Below, one piece after another: positions 23,532 through 34,659 of a DNA stretch of 64,000 nt. The position numbers and the translations under genes were made by a program. How positions within the stretch are numbered: position 1 is the first letter of the stretch; each line of letters begins with the position of its first letter. This stretch comes from Atherinomorus stipes (taxonomy: Eukaryota; Chordata; Actinopteri; Atheriniformes; Atherinidae), in the NCBI GenBank assembly GCA_023101725.1, contig JALJCO010013654.1, positions 1,674,001 to 1,738,000 on the forward strand. Reading direction: 5' to 3'. The notes under the pieces are model-generated. The model did not search any database. It saw nothing but the letters and a program-made list of their open reading frames with translations, and was not told the origin of the DNA.

Positions 23532-26373
23532 TTAATCATCATCATCATCCTGACAGCAAATGCCCATACGGCACGCCTCACACAGCGTCTTCTCATGGGG
23601 TTTTGTGTACACTTTAGTAGAAGATGCTGATGAGCCATCATCGTCATCCGCGTCATTGTAGCAGTTCTTCCGGATCCTGGAAAACAGCCTCAGCAAAGCT
23701 TGCTCCACTTCTTTTGTTTCAAAACCTGGGAGGTCAAACTCGTCATCTTGGCAACTACGACAGGCCTGACCGAAGGGCCGCATGATCACTGTGCCACGAC
23801 CATTTCGCAGCCGGTATCTAAACAATAATACCACACGTGCAGAGGGCCAGATTTTGCTGCAAGATCCACACTTGAATCTGTAGTAGGTGAGACAATAGAT
23901 AGGAGAATGAGAAACGCAGGTATTTTCAGCTCAGTAAATATACTTGTATATCCTACATGTTTTTAAACAATATTTCTTGATTTTATTTTGCCTTTGCAAC
24001 TTAAATACAGTCAAACATTGTTCAAACCTGTCCTCTCCTAAATCTTCTTAAACCAGCATAACCTGTACAGTTACCATCTTTAACCAGGGTGCAGAACCAG
24101 TTTTTACCTCACAGTAGCACTGCTTTATCATCATACTGAAGCTGCCTCCGATCACACTATTTCAGCATATGGGCTGAGCATATTTTGTAAGTTTAAGAAA
24201 GCTTAGCAGAAACATATGTGAAAATATTAGTAAGAACACAGATTAATGCCATCTGACAGCAGGATTTTCTTTCTTTGATTTTTCACTACACTAGTTTAAA
24301 GACATACATAAAATTTTAAGAAATAAAAATGCATACCTTCCATAGGCACAGTGGTTGAACACTTTCCAGCCTCTCTTCCTCTCCTCTTTGGTCACTATGT
24401 TTGTCTGACTGTAGTTAAAGTTGAGAGTCCACTCGTCTCCATAGTCCAGCTCATTGTCCTCATTCAGCAGTTCATCAAAGGTGTCTAACCACAAGGAAGG
24501 AACCCAGTCTGCAGAAGTACAACAAATAAAGAGATCTATTTGAGCATGGTATGGAAATAAAAGAAATATTGCAATGTAAAGATGACTCGGTTGGGGATGA
24601 TATCAACCCATACTCTTCACTGGAAATGCTGGGAACATGGCCCCACCTCTCTTTTAAATGACCGATTCTGTTCCCCCCTTTTTCGAAAAGCATACTTTTT
24701 CTATTATTGTGGGTTATTCCAAGCATCAATGGAAACCAATCTCCAATCTGTATTGACAGAATTTTGTTTTCTCACTCTCAACATGTCACCTGTTCAGCAC
24801 AGTCCTTCTCATCATGAAAGGAAGTGTATGCTTATTTGTGAAGGGAAGATCACACAGCATCTCAATTCTGAGGCCAGAGAACAAAGTTTTGCGCAGGCTG
24901 ACCCTTGAAACACACATATAAATAAATATTAATTGTAAAAAACAAATTTTATATCTCCAATAAGTTTGTCTCTAAGTGTGTGTTCCCCACTCTGTAGCAA
25001 TATACGCATAAACTTGTATAATTTGCATACAATTTAACTTTCTGTTCTTTAATTCCACAGTTGTTTTTCTTTTTGTGTCTTTTATTATCTATTTTTTATT
25101 AATGAATCACAACAATGTGACTCAGCTCTGAGGTCAGGAGTTAGGAAACAGGGAAGGCTTTTCATAGCATAAGGCATGAGTGTTAAAAATAACATTAAAG
25201 GTACAGTATGTAAAAAATCAAAGGTCAATGGCAGAGAAATGTGATATATAATTCAAAACTGTGTTTCCCTTTATGTGTAATTGCTGCACTAGAATAGCTG
25301 TTATATGTTTATTTTCTTAGAATGAGTCATTTATATCTACCTGCTGGGCAGTGCACATATGGAGGCTGCCAAATTTGTTCCACCATTTTTACTACAGTGT
25401 CCCTGAATGGACAAAACAATGTCTGTGAAGTAAAGACCCTATGAACTTTAAAACTGCTGTACCAGCTTTGTTTAATGGGAATTAGAGCATTGTTTGGGAT
25501 CAGTAATGCCTTAAAAGACATAAAAAGTAGTTACTCAGTACAGTCATAACTACACCTGAGACCACTGGATCCACTCACAGATGAAAACATCTTTAAGTCT
25601 TGGAGAATTTTGGCCACTAACAACCACAGTACATTCACAACAGTGCTGGAATATGAAGTCATTTGAAAGAAAACATCTTTTTCTGTCAAATACCCATCTT
25701 TATCACTAGATGTCAGTAAATCATACATATTGTACCTTGAAGGTGCCTTATGAACCTTTAAAAAAATTGCACCAGTAATGCACACCAGCTGGATTTTCCT
25801 GCAAGTGGAATGTAATTATCATTAGTACAACTGTATAATTTCTGCAACTATTGATGTCCTGAAATCTGAGATTTTGTGTCACAAAGAAAGACAGACATGA
25901 GGAGTGTTGTTGAGATAAAAACTGCGAAGTAAAAGAATATTTTCAAAGGTCATGTTACACAGAGAAAGAGTAAGATGGCATTTAAGACGCTGAGCTGAAA
26001 CAGATTACAGAACAGTGATGATGTGTTGTTCAGTGGTAATGCTTCATATTGCTTCCAACTCTGAAAAGTCAGTCCCACTTTGAAATGTGATCCCTGTACT
26101 ATACCATTGTTGAACTCTTTAAGCTTGGATACAAACAATCAACAACGCAGTGACTGGGCCTTTTCCGGACATAATTATCAATTCATGCATCACATAAATC
26201 CCCTTATTAATTAAAACTCCTTTAAATCTAAAATTCTTATTTTAGAATAAGTCGTCCCCCCGAATATCTCTCAGCCAATTTCACCATAGTCATCCCCGCC
26301 TCAATAACACAATAAAATGTTAAAATAATAAACACAATTTAAAAAGAAGTATTTTGTTACCGTGCTTGCTCAT
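23532..26373 (-). CDS. receptor-transporting-protein-like (RTP, 3CxxC zinc finger) copy B, 176 aa, 3 exons
   Basis: Exons are 26373-26361, 24508-24337 and 23877-23532, with the same phases as copy A. The protein starts MSKH, then DWVPSLWLDTF, DYGDEWTLNFNY, and a complete set of three CxxC motifs: CGSC (65-68), CRSC (101-104) and CEAC (161-164), followed by CC (169-170). These are the zinc ligands that name the 3CxxC family. The linker between the second and third motif is acidic (DADDDD), and the protein ends in five Asp from a (GAT)n run. There is no C-terminal transmembrane helix, so a soluble protein is expected. Intron 2 is only 0.46 kb against 1.5 kb in copy A. Introns and 3'UTR align with copy A, so this is a tandem duplication. 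Copy B looks like the fully functional zinc finger. Confidence 0.9.
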
Positions 26374-26379
26374 GTTGAA

Positions 26380-26580
26380 TGATGGTCCGATGTTCAAGGA
26401 GCCAAAAGTGTCGATTAGGCTGCGTTTGGTTTCTGAATGTGGATCTGCAGGCTGCAACCTCACTGTTTATAATCTCAAATCAGCTGTTATTCCAGAAACG
26501 AAACCTAACTTTACTTTCGTTTTCCGTCTCGTGAGTTATGACGCAGCAGACGTACCGAGATCGGCCCAGAGTGATTCACT
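26380..26580 (-). promoter_or_regulatory. RTP copy B promoter with IRF/ISRE elements
   Basis: ACTTTCGTTTTC at 26513-26524 reads GAAAACGAAAGT on the coding strand, a perfect IRF-binding element (GAAANNGAAA plus GT), 140-150 bp upstream of the ATG. A second ISRE-like repeat, GAAACGAAACC (26495-26505), is nearby with 5-bp spacing. It contains the nonamer AAACGAAAC that is also in the copy A promoter. RTP genes of mammals and fish are known interferon-stimulated genes, so IRF/STAT control is likely here. Confidence 0.65.
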
Positions 26581-28542
26581 GATACTTTATACTTAATGGC
26601 GCTGGATCAGCCTAAATAAACAAAAAGCGGACATATGTTGCCATGGATATGGCCATTTTATTTGTTGATTAATTGATTAAGTAAACCAACATAAACCATA
26701 AGTAGGCTATAATTAACTCAATTAAATGAAAAATGTGATTTATTAATGTATATGGGAAATCATAAAGGAACTAAAATAAAGTAAGAGGTTAAAAGTAAAA
26801 TGTGACCGCAGTCTCTTTCTTCGTGGTTCTTGAGTTTGTCTAATTACACAATAAGACTATAAGGGAATAATTTCTATTTTCCAGGGGTTCATTTCTAATT
26901 GTACCACATTTCCACTTGTCTTTGTACATCTACGCGTGTCCATATAACCATATATAACTTTTTTTTTTACTGCCTTGTTATTTATCGAAACAATAGTTGA
27001 TTTCACATTAGTCCAGCAGGGGACAGTACAACACAACACCATCCGTTAAAGATGCTCATGCTGAACGCAAAAGTGACATATATCTGATGGGTGAAAGTAT
27101 TTTTGAGAAGAAACCAGTCACTGTATGACTGTTATACTATGGTTTCTCGCCAACTTTACCTCACAATGAATGCTAAGATAAAAAAAAAAACTCTTGAAAC
27201 TGGAAAGCCAAACTAAAGAGTGAAAGATGTGCAGATGAAATCTAAAATATCCATCTACTTCATTGCATTGTCAAATTTGACTGTATTAGAATTAGGGCAG
27301 TCAAAAGAATAATCCTGATTAATCACATTACTTTTATCACTTCTAGAATATATTTAGGATTAAAGGTATTCAGGAATTCTGCATTTATCCTTAGCAGACT
27401 AGACTACTGAAACCCTGTCCTTACATGTCTCCCTACAGTCCTTCAGACGTTTGGTCCAGAATGCTGGACGACTTGCAGGTTTCTGGGTTGGTTGGTTTTA
27501 GCCTTTAAGTTAATGTATTTTCTGCATTTTGCAGAAGAAAAGAATTTTAAAAAATCTCTTGTTTGACAATTAGGTTAATTTAGGATTCATCTTTTGACAA
27601 ACCTTATGAAAATGCATCTCCCACCCATTGTTATAAGTGAAACAATCCCGAACTTCTACAGCATACAATAAAGTTGTTGTATTCCACAATTACTGGATTT
27701 AAAACAGCTGAAGTGGACTAACTTTGTGAGTAAAACCACAGGCCATTCATTATCTGTGGCCCTGATGAATGTTTCCTCTCTTTTAAAAACAGTCCATCAG
27801 GTATCTGTAATGTTTTATCAGTTTCTTTATCGGTCTGAGTCCTTGCTGCTTTGTCAGCTGCTCATTTTAGTGCCAGAGAGCTATTATTACTGCATGTTTA
27901 CACCATCACTCTCCACCTGCTGGTTTACGGTTTGCTACTGCTCCCCACATTTTACACCCGACAAAAAAGAGCTTCAGGTCCAAATATTTATCTATAAGTC
28001 CCCTGTCTTCTTGAAAATAAGAATGACAGAAAATAAAATGACAGAGTCTCTAGAGTTGTTGCCTCGCTGTAAATCTGAGGTGCTTGTCATGTTGAAACCT
28101 GTTCAAGGATTTTACAAGTCACTTAAAAAGCATAAGTAGTTTCAATTGCATCTGCATTTCGTGCGTTTCAGGAGACAGCGGCATTGCCTGAGGTTCGAGT
28201 GAAGCCATCATGTTTGTTGAAGTTTGAAATACAGCTCAAGTCCAAAGGTAAAGACCAAGCCTTCACTGGAGCCGCTGTAATGTGGATTACAGATTGCATG
28301 ACCTGAACAATGGAAACTGGGACAGAGCAGTCCTGTGTTTCTTTGTCATTTTCAGTTTCCAATGTCATTATTATGATCTAAAAGTAGAGATAACACAGGC
28401 AACAGCATGATGATATCAAGACTTCAAGCTATGCACGGTGTTCGTCTCACTGCGTAATGATTAGTATCAGTTCAAGACAACAGTAATAATAGCATATAGG
28501 GACAACACCTGTCCAAAGTATGCAGTGGTAGCAGCATGTCCT

Positions 28543-28580
28543 GTCTCTCTCTCTCTCTCTCTCTCCTTTTCTCTCTCTCT
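28543..28580. repeat. (CT)n microsatellite
   Basis: CT dinucleotides with one short interruption (CCTTTT). Confidence 0.9.
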
Positions 28581-29192
28581 TGATCACACACACACATATG
28601 CCATTACTTACTGCAGATAAAGAAAACCTTGCACTCACTGTGGGGACTTTCCTCCTACCTGAGTTGTTTACAGTTCTCGATAACACCCCACCCTGCACTA
28701 AAAGCATATTTAGTACTTGTCAATGTCCTCTGACAAGGTTTCAAGCTCTGGCTATTGCAGCAACACACACGTACACATCCATGTGGTAACATACACATGG
28801 AGGTTTGTCAGGCTCAGAACTCATTTAGAAGTACTTGACAGAGATTATTCTGGTCTTACTTGCTTTAACAGCACAACAGCACTTATGTGAGCGTAAGGTC
28901 TCTCAGATACACACATGTATGAATCCTTACAGGCTTGTTTTACTTTTTGAGAATCATACTTTCTTCTTGGCAAATAGATTCAAATTAATTATGTTATTCT
29001 GTCTGAAAAAGAGTATAGGGGATGATGGAAACATAGGAAATTAATTTACGACAATAAATCATTACAGAAAGGGGGTGGTATTGATGATGCAGTGTTGTGC
29101 CACTGGCAAGACACTTAAGCTTAACAGAAACACAGTGTAACACTCCCACTTCTTATACAACCACCTAAAGCTTACTGTACAGCGTTGAGGAA

Positions 29193-29195
<3 letters not shown>

Positions 29196-29231
<36 letters not shown>
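29196..29231. repeat. (GT)n microsatellite, about 18 units
   Basis: Uninterrupted GT dinucleotides in intergenic DNA. Confidence 0.95.
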
Positions 29232-29232
<1 letters not shown>

Positions 29233-30731
29233 ACCTTTCCACTCAGCACTGTGGTGCAAAGATGACCTCAAAGCCTCTGGCTCCAGAGAGTCACCTTATA
29301 CTCAGGTGTGACATTACAGCGTGAGAAAAGCATGCTGGGAGAGCTCACAGGGCCATGGAGATGCTGAGACAGACAAAGAAAGAGAGACAAGAACTCACAG
29401 ATAAGCCTCTTTGTGTTTTGGCCCCACATGAATAATTTTTCATTGATGCAAGAATATGAGGATTAAATCTACATTGGGACAAAAGCTACATCGGTTAAGG
29501 ACGTAAAACAAGTGGAGAAATGTGTTAGGAAATTGTAGTATAATGTCATTTCCAACCTGATGGTGCAAATTATATAATAATGGTGGATCTTACTTCAGAT
29601 CCACTGAGCTGCAAAATCATCCCTCTTTTGTCTTGTATCTTTCATCTCATTCTTTCCTGTTTCTGACAGAAAGATACTCATTTCGGCTGTGAAACATCTG
29701 ATACGCTATGACAGACCAGGAGAACAGTGCCACAGTGTTTAACACCCATCACGACAAACTCAACTCAGGTCACAGAGGAAGTCGTCTCAGGGCACTTTAC
29801 AGAGAGTAAAGAAGTTAATTCGAGGTCTAATTAGATACAGTTCAGTTCAGACCAATAGTACTTATGTGATATGTTGCCAAAGGAACCAGTGGAACTAAAT
29901 CAAATCTTCAATTCAATTCAATCTCCCAGTCCTGAACTTGCACCCCCTGATCCCATGCAAAACCTCGACACGCTCTGGAGTCACCACCAAACGTCTAAGT
30001 TTCATCTGCGGTGGGAATAAGCCAAGATGGAGTTAATGATAGCAAAAATAGCAGATGTATTGGTGGAGAATAAGTGCATCATGTCCCCAGCAGCCTTGAA
30101 ATGAAGCAGCACAACTAAAGGAGCTCAGGGTCGCTCAGAACAACAACAGAGCAACAGAGATAAGCAAAGACTCTGCTTTCTATTCCAGTTTTGAAAACAA
30201 ATACAATTGAGAATATCAGAAGCATTACAGTATTATTCAAGATTCAAGATATTTGTCATCTACACAGTAACAGACACAGAGGTTATTAATGTGTAATGAA
30301 AATCTTACATGTATCGTCATGAAAGGGACATTTCCTGCTGAGATGCTTTATAATATCATAACAGGCTGCAGCAAAGTAGCACACAAAATTAAGGACATTT
30401 GTGTTTGGTTGATCATTCTTCCTTTTAATAATACCAGTTGGTGTTATTATACATTGGTGGAAAGCCTGATGAGTCACCTTTACACCAACGTGTAACTGGT
30501 GAGGATCATACTTCTGTGGAATGAGCAATAAAGCTATTCCCTGCAATATTCTCCTCTTGCAATTTACTCTTGCTTTGAGTTGCTTGGTGAATTGGATGAC
30601 TGCTCTCTTCCACTGTACTGAGAGGGGGAAAAAGCATAATATTGGCTATTTTTACACTTTATTTATTTTACAGCGTCTGTAACTTGTGGAATATCATTTT
30701 GCAGGCACAATAGCTTTTCCCTATGCTGTTG

Positions 30732-31034
30732 CTAACCTGGGCACAGTTTGCTGTTAATCAGGAGTTGATGAAAGTCACCCAGCTTGGTTGCTGATCCCTC
30801 AAGAGTTTTGGGTTGAGGACTGTAGGCCATTCCATCCTTTTCAGTCTCAAACTTTGGAGATGCCCTATGATGACCCTGGCTCTGTGGGGGAGTGTTTTGA
30901 TCCTGGAGGATGGACTTAGGTCTCAGATTTGGGAGATATGGCTTCACCACTGGCCCCAGAATCTCATTCCAATATGTCTGTCTATCACTTTGGTGCCAGT
31001 CATAAATCTGTGACTGGCACACACCTGGCAGCAC
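30732..31034 (-). pseudogene. Tc1/mariner transposase relic (frameshifted)
   Basis: One minus-strand frame contains WNEILGPVVKPYL and ILQDQNTPP, and a second frame continues with HRARVI and MEWP. A third returns to a broken SPQP where intact Tc1 transposases have SPDLNPIE. The order (EIL..V..YL, FQxDNxPxH, M-x-WP-x-x-SPDLNP) is that of the catalytic-domain C-terminal half of Tc1-family transposases. At least two frameshifts break it, and no terminal inverted repeats were seen around it. It is a dead transposon fragment. Confidence 0.75.
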
Positions 31035-31039
31035 TTGAA

Positions 31040-33370
31040 TCTTAAAGCAAGAGTGGATACCAACAGAATATTGCAGCAGATTCAGGCACAGTTTTTGGAG
31101 GCACTACCTACATATCAGATGCACAATTCTATAGATTGGTATGATAATCTCAATAATACCACACAACAGTTAAAAAAAATACACAGTTGGTTTTCTGACC
31201 CATATTGCTGATTTGTTACATTCCTAACAAAGTTTGATTAAGGCTTTATGTAAGTGTGCAATACAGAAAAACCCAGAGGAAAATTTCACTTCTCAAAGCT
31301 TTCTCTTTTGCATCTCAGGAGACAAAAAGGAGATCTCATCCCAGCCTCATTCAGGTTTCAAATCATTCTCATGAATGTCTCTTTTGTTTCTCTTTCACTG
31401 GGAGTAATAGTCTTATTTGAGACTTAATGCGGACATCTTGGGAATTATTTGAGAAATGATTGAGATCTCCTTTGGAATTGGAAGTGAGACTAGGTTGAGG
31501 TTTTGTGCAACTTTTCTATCTGAAGACAAGAAACAGGAGAAATTAAGCCATTGTCTCATTTAGCTCTCATGTGGATCTCACATTTGTCTATGAGAAGTAA
31601 ATGAGACCTTTATGAGAACTCCTTTCCATAAATCATTTCCCTCTGGAAAGAGTTAGTGATGACTTGCATGCATTTTATAATGGACCAAGTTCCTTTTTTT
31701 CTTTTAGTTCATATTGTTATCTGCCTTCTTTTGTAATGCATTTTATCTTAACATATGCATTCCATTATATTTATCCTCTTATTTTTCTTGTTTATAATAA
31801 AAATTTTATTCAAATTCAATTCATTTAATATTGCAATGCACCTGTTCCATGTTAGTTACACAGATATGGTTCTTTGGTCTCTCCACAGTGCAGAATATGA
31901 TGCATTTTAAGACCACAGAGTATAAACAATGCACACATACAGTAGGTTGAAAGATATAGAGGAATAAAGTAACTACACGGTGAACTCCATGTCAATGAAG
32001 CTTGTTTGATTTTAAAGTTTATGATACATGATACACAAGCTCCTCAGCCAGGTGTGCTGAGGCACATGCCAAAGTTTCTCTGCTGCCTGGACTTGCTCAC
32101 CTGTTGAAAGGCTGCTGGGTGACTCAGTGAGGAAGGAGAATGAGGAGAGAGAGCCAGTGTTTGGGCGTGTGTGTCTGAGTGTGAGTGAGAGATATAGGGG
32201 AAGGGAGGGGAAGAGGGAGAAGGAGGTTGGGTGTGTTAAGATGCCTGGAGCGCATTCCTTGGCACAGCCACACCCTGCATTTCACCGTCTTTCTACCTGG
32301 TGGTGTTTGTTATCAGAGCATGTGGTTGTACTTTCTCCATGGCATTTCTTCCATCGGCTTCTATGCGGTCCAGTCACACATCTGTTTGCACACACTTACC
32401 TCTTATTTTTCTAATTTGATGCCTCCATCATGCTGAGATGTGTATTTAACTGAACCGAGAAGGAAAAAACAAGAAGGGATGAGAACTAGAAATATGGCCT
32501 CTGCACTGTGTCTCGTAACAGATTAGGATCTGGATGCGTGGATAGATTGACACCAGAGACACACCTCAGAGGAAGGACTGAACATACAGTCACAAATGTG
32601 TGCTATCAAAGGTCTATCAGAAAAGGTGTGTTATGGAAGAGAAACACGTTTCGGGGCAAAGGCCAGCTCACATAACTACCCACACATAGCACTGTATACT
32701 TTATCTGTAATTTCTGATGCTGTATATAAGTGCAGGTTCGAGTTTCTCCAAACTGAAACTTAAGTTATGTCCCTCTTAATGCACTATAAGCCAAGAGTGA
32801 GAAAAATCTGCCAAAGTAAAAAAAAAAAAAAAGTGTCTGGAAGTGAACAGTTACAGTACATACATGTGCTGCTTTTGGCAAAACATGCAGAATTCTATAT
32901 GAGGAGGTAAAAACAACACGTTACAGCCTGAAGCAGAGAGACAGGTTTTAAAGGGGATTCATACAGAAAAGAGGAACTGGTCTAGGAGTCTGCTGATTCA
33001 GCACAAGTGTTATTGCGACGGTGAAAAACAACAGGTGACTCATTTACAAAATGGTGCAGACAAGACTGCTTCTGAACAAATATGTGTTTTATACTGAAAC
33101 CAGCTACACAATTTCAAAGTTATTGGATACGGAAAAAAAAACCCAAAAAACCACACAACAGCAAAGTAAAACAAAACTCTATGGTTACACTCAAAGAGAC
33201 ACCTGGAAAGTTTTTACGCAACTAATTAGATCAGTTGTCAACTGGTCGGTAACATGATTGTGCATTTGTAACATGTAAAACAGGATGAGTGTTTCAGGAG
33301 TTAAGATGGGGAGAGATTAACCTGACTGAGAGTTAGCTACGGATTATTATGTCTTAAAAATTTCAGAGAA
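31040..33370. other. intergenic, no gene seen
   Basis: AT-rich DNA with only spurious short frames, including overlapping low-complexity Arg/Glu-rich frames near 32.1-32.4 kb caused by a GA-rich tract. Confidence 0.6.
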
Positions 33371-33385
33371 TCCGAGAGGGACCCA

Positions 33386-33637
33386 ACTGCAGTCACAGTA
33401 CGTCGCCACATATCCAATCCACGCCGGAAGTCCCAATCGGAAGTCTCTTTTTCATGTAACTTACTAAAATCTATCCCTAACCCTGACCCTTCTCCCCCTA
33501 ACCACCCGACTACACCATACACATCTGTTTGCAAGCCGCAGATAGTTACTCTTGGCGGTATTTAAGTAACTTCCGCATGAGACTTCCTGTATGGATTGGA
33601 TGTATGACCTTGTTGGTCATTGTAACTGCAGTTAGAT
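33386..33637. mobile_element. MITE with long (about 55 bp) terminal inverted repeats
   Basis: The left arm reads ACTGCAGTCACAGTACG, then ATCCAATCCACGCCGGAAGT. The right arm on the minus strand reads AACTGCAGTTACAATGACC, then ATCCAATCCATACAGGAAGT. The two pair over most of their length with scattered mismatches. A CCCTAACC-rich segment lies between the arms. Confidence 0.65.
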
Positions 33638-34329
33638 TTTCTGTTGGGAGAATCCCCCAAAACAAACAAACAAAAAAACCCCAACAGTGAATGGATGTGA
33701 TTAGGTGGTCAAGAAGCATTTCTGCAGTGGAAGTTTGTACATTCACAGCTCATCAGACAAAAATAAACCACGTCTTTTTTGATCCTGTGGTCATTTAAGA
33801 TAAACTAGGCCTTTTTAAACATAGCACTAGTGGAAATCTTTCTTGTTGTTTGTTGAACCACATTTTGTAATTCTTTTGGGGAATCTTGGACTTCCTCTTG
33901 GCTAAAGAGGAAAGAGATCATCAGATTTTCTTTTCTTTTTTTCCTTTTTTTAAAAAAAATCAGCTCACAGTTCAAAAGCCAACATGTATCCTCTATATCT
34001 ATGAAATCAGCCACTAAACTGACACACAAATACAGCTTTTAGAGCAATGAATGCTGTCATCCAGGCTTGTGTCTTTCAGGAAAGGTTCAGGAAGAAAAAG
34101 CCAAATCTCATCTTATATATTACAAAGTATAATTAAAGTTCAATCTCAAAAAGAGGCTCTGTTCCTCGGGATGGAAAGCCTTTGTATTCAAATGGCTGAT
34201 TTGAATGATTAAATTGCTATCAAATAAAGGAGTTCCGTAGTTTGGAGATAAAACACTAATTAACAGCCAATGCGCAAAGGCTACTTTTAAAATAAACCCC
34301 ACGCAGAAAACTTCCAATAGTTTTGCTCC

Positions 34330-34651
34330 CAATTTGCCCTGGGAGGAGTCTCACCGGTGGGAAAGCCCTGCCTCTCAGGAGTCGCCCAGAGCCTTCCTAG
34401 TTTACGGGCAACTTTGCGGCGGCGGCGGATCCGGACGAAACGCACCGCCGAGTGGAGTGCTCAGCCCGGGCGGGAGGTTCGTTGCGTCGCAGTGGAAGGT
34501 GCACAACAGGGGGGTTCGGGTGGAGCTCCAGTCCGATCCGAGGAATGTAAAATACGGACGAAGCCAAGAGCAATATCGGCGCTTTCCCGTGGAGAGTGAT
34601 ACCCTTTGGTACAAAGGCAAGAGAGAACAAGCTGTGCTGCAAAGTGAGAAG
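34330..34651 (+). promoter_or_regulatory. fam83h: GC-rich promoter and non-coding exon 1, probably of fam83h
   Basis: An abrupt GC/CpG-rich block (GCGGCGGCGGATCCGG, CCCGGGCGGGAGG) in AT-rich DNA ends in a good plus-strand donor, GTGAGAAG followed by GTACG (34651/34652). The next downstream plus-strand gene is fam83h, whose ATG exon has its acceptor 6.9 kb away. The assignment rests on position only. The 143-codon open frame across this block (34334-34765) has no similarity known to me and crosses the donor, so it is probably not coding. Confidence 0.55.
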
Positions 34652-34659
34652 GTACGACA

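Larger units (their letters stand above)
26600..30730. other. intergenic, no gene seen
   Basis: Only short frames without domain resemblance. A GTG-initiated 137-codon frame at 27726-28139 has no recognisable similarity and average composition. Contains microsatellites listed separately and, near 27297, a string TCAAAAGAATAATCCTGATT typical of a teleost repeat. Confidence 0.6.

Noticed and set aside
26490..26505. GAAACGAAACC as a perfect ISRE
   Set aside because: Spacing between the GAAA cores is 5 bp, not the 6 bp of the consensus. Kept only as ISRE-like; the neighbouring GAAAACGAAAGT is the better site.
27726..28139. 137-codon plus-strand frame starting with GTG
   Set aside because: Non-ATG start, no domain similarity, no splice or promoter context. 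A chance opening is likely.
33470..33510. CCCTAACCCTGACCC-like string suggesting interstitial telomeric repeats
   Set aside because: Only a few irregular units and no (TTAGGG)n array; it is part of a MITE interior.
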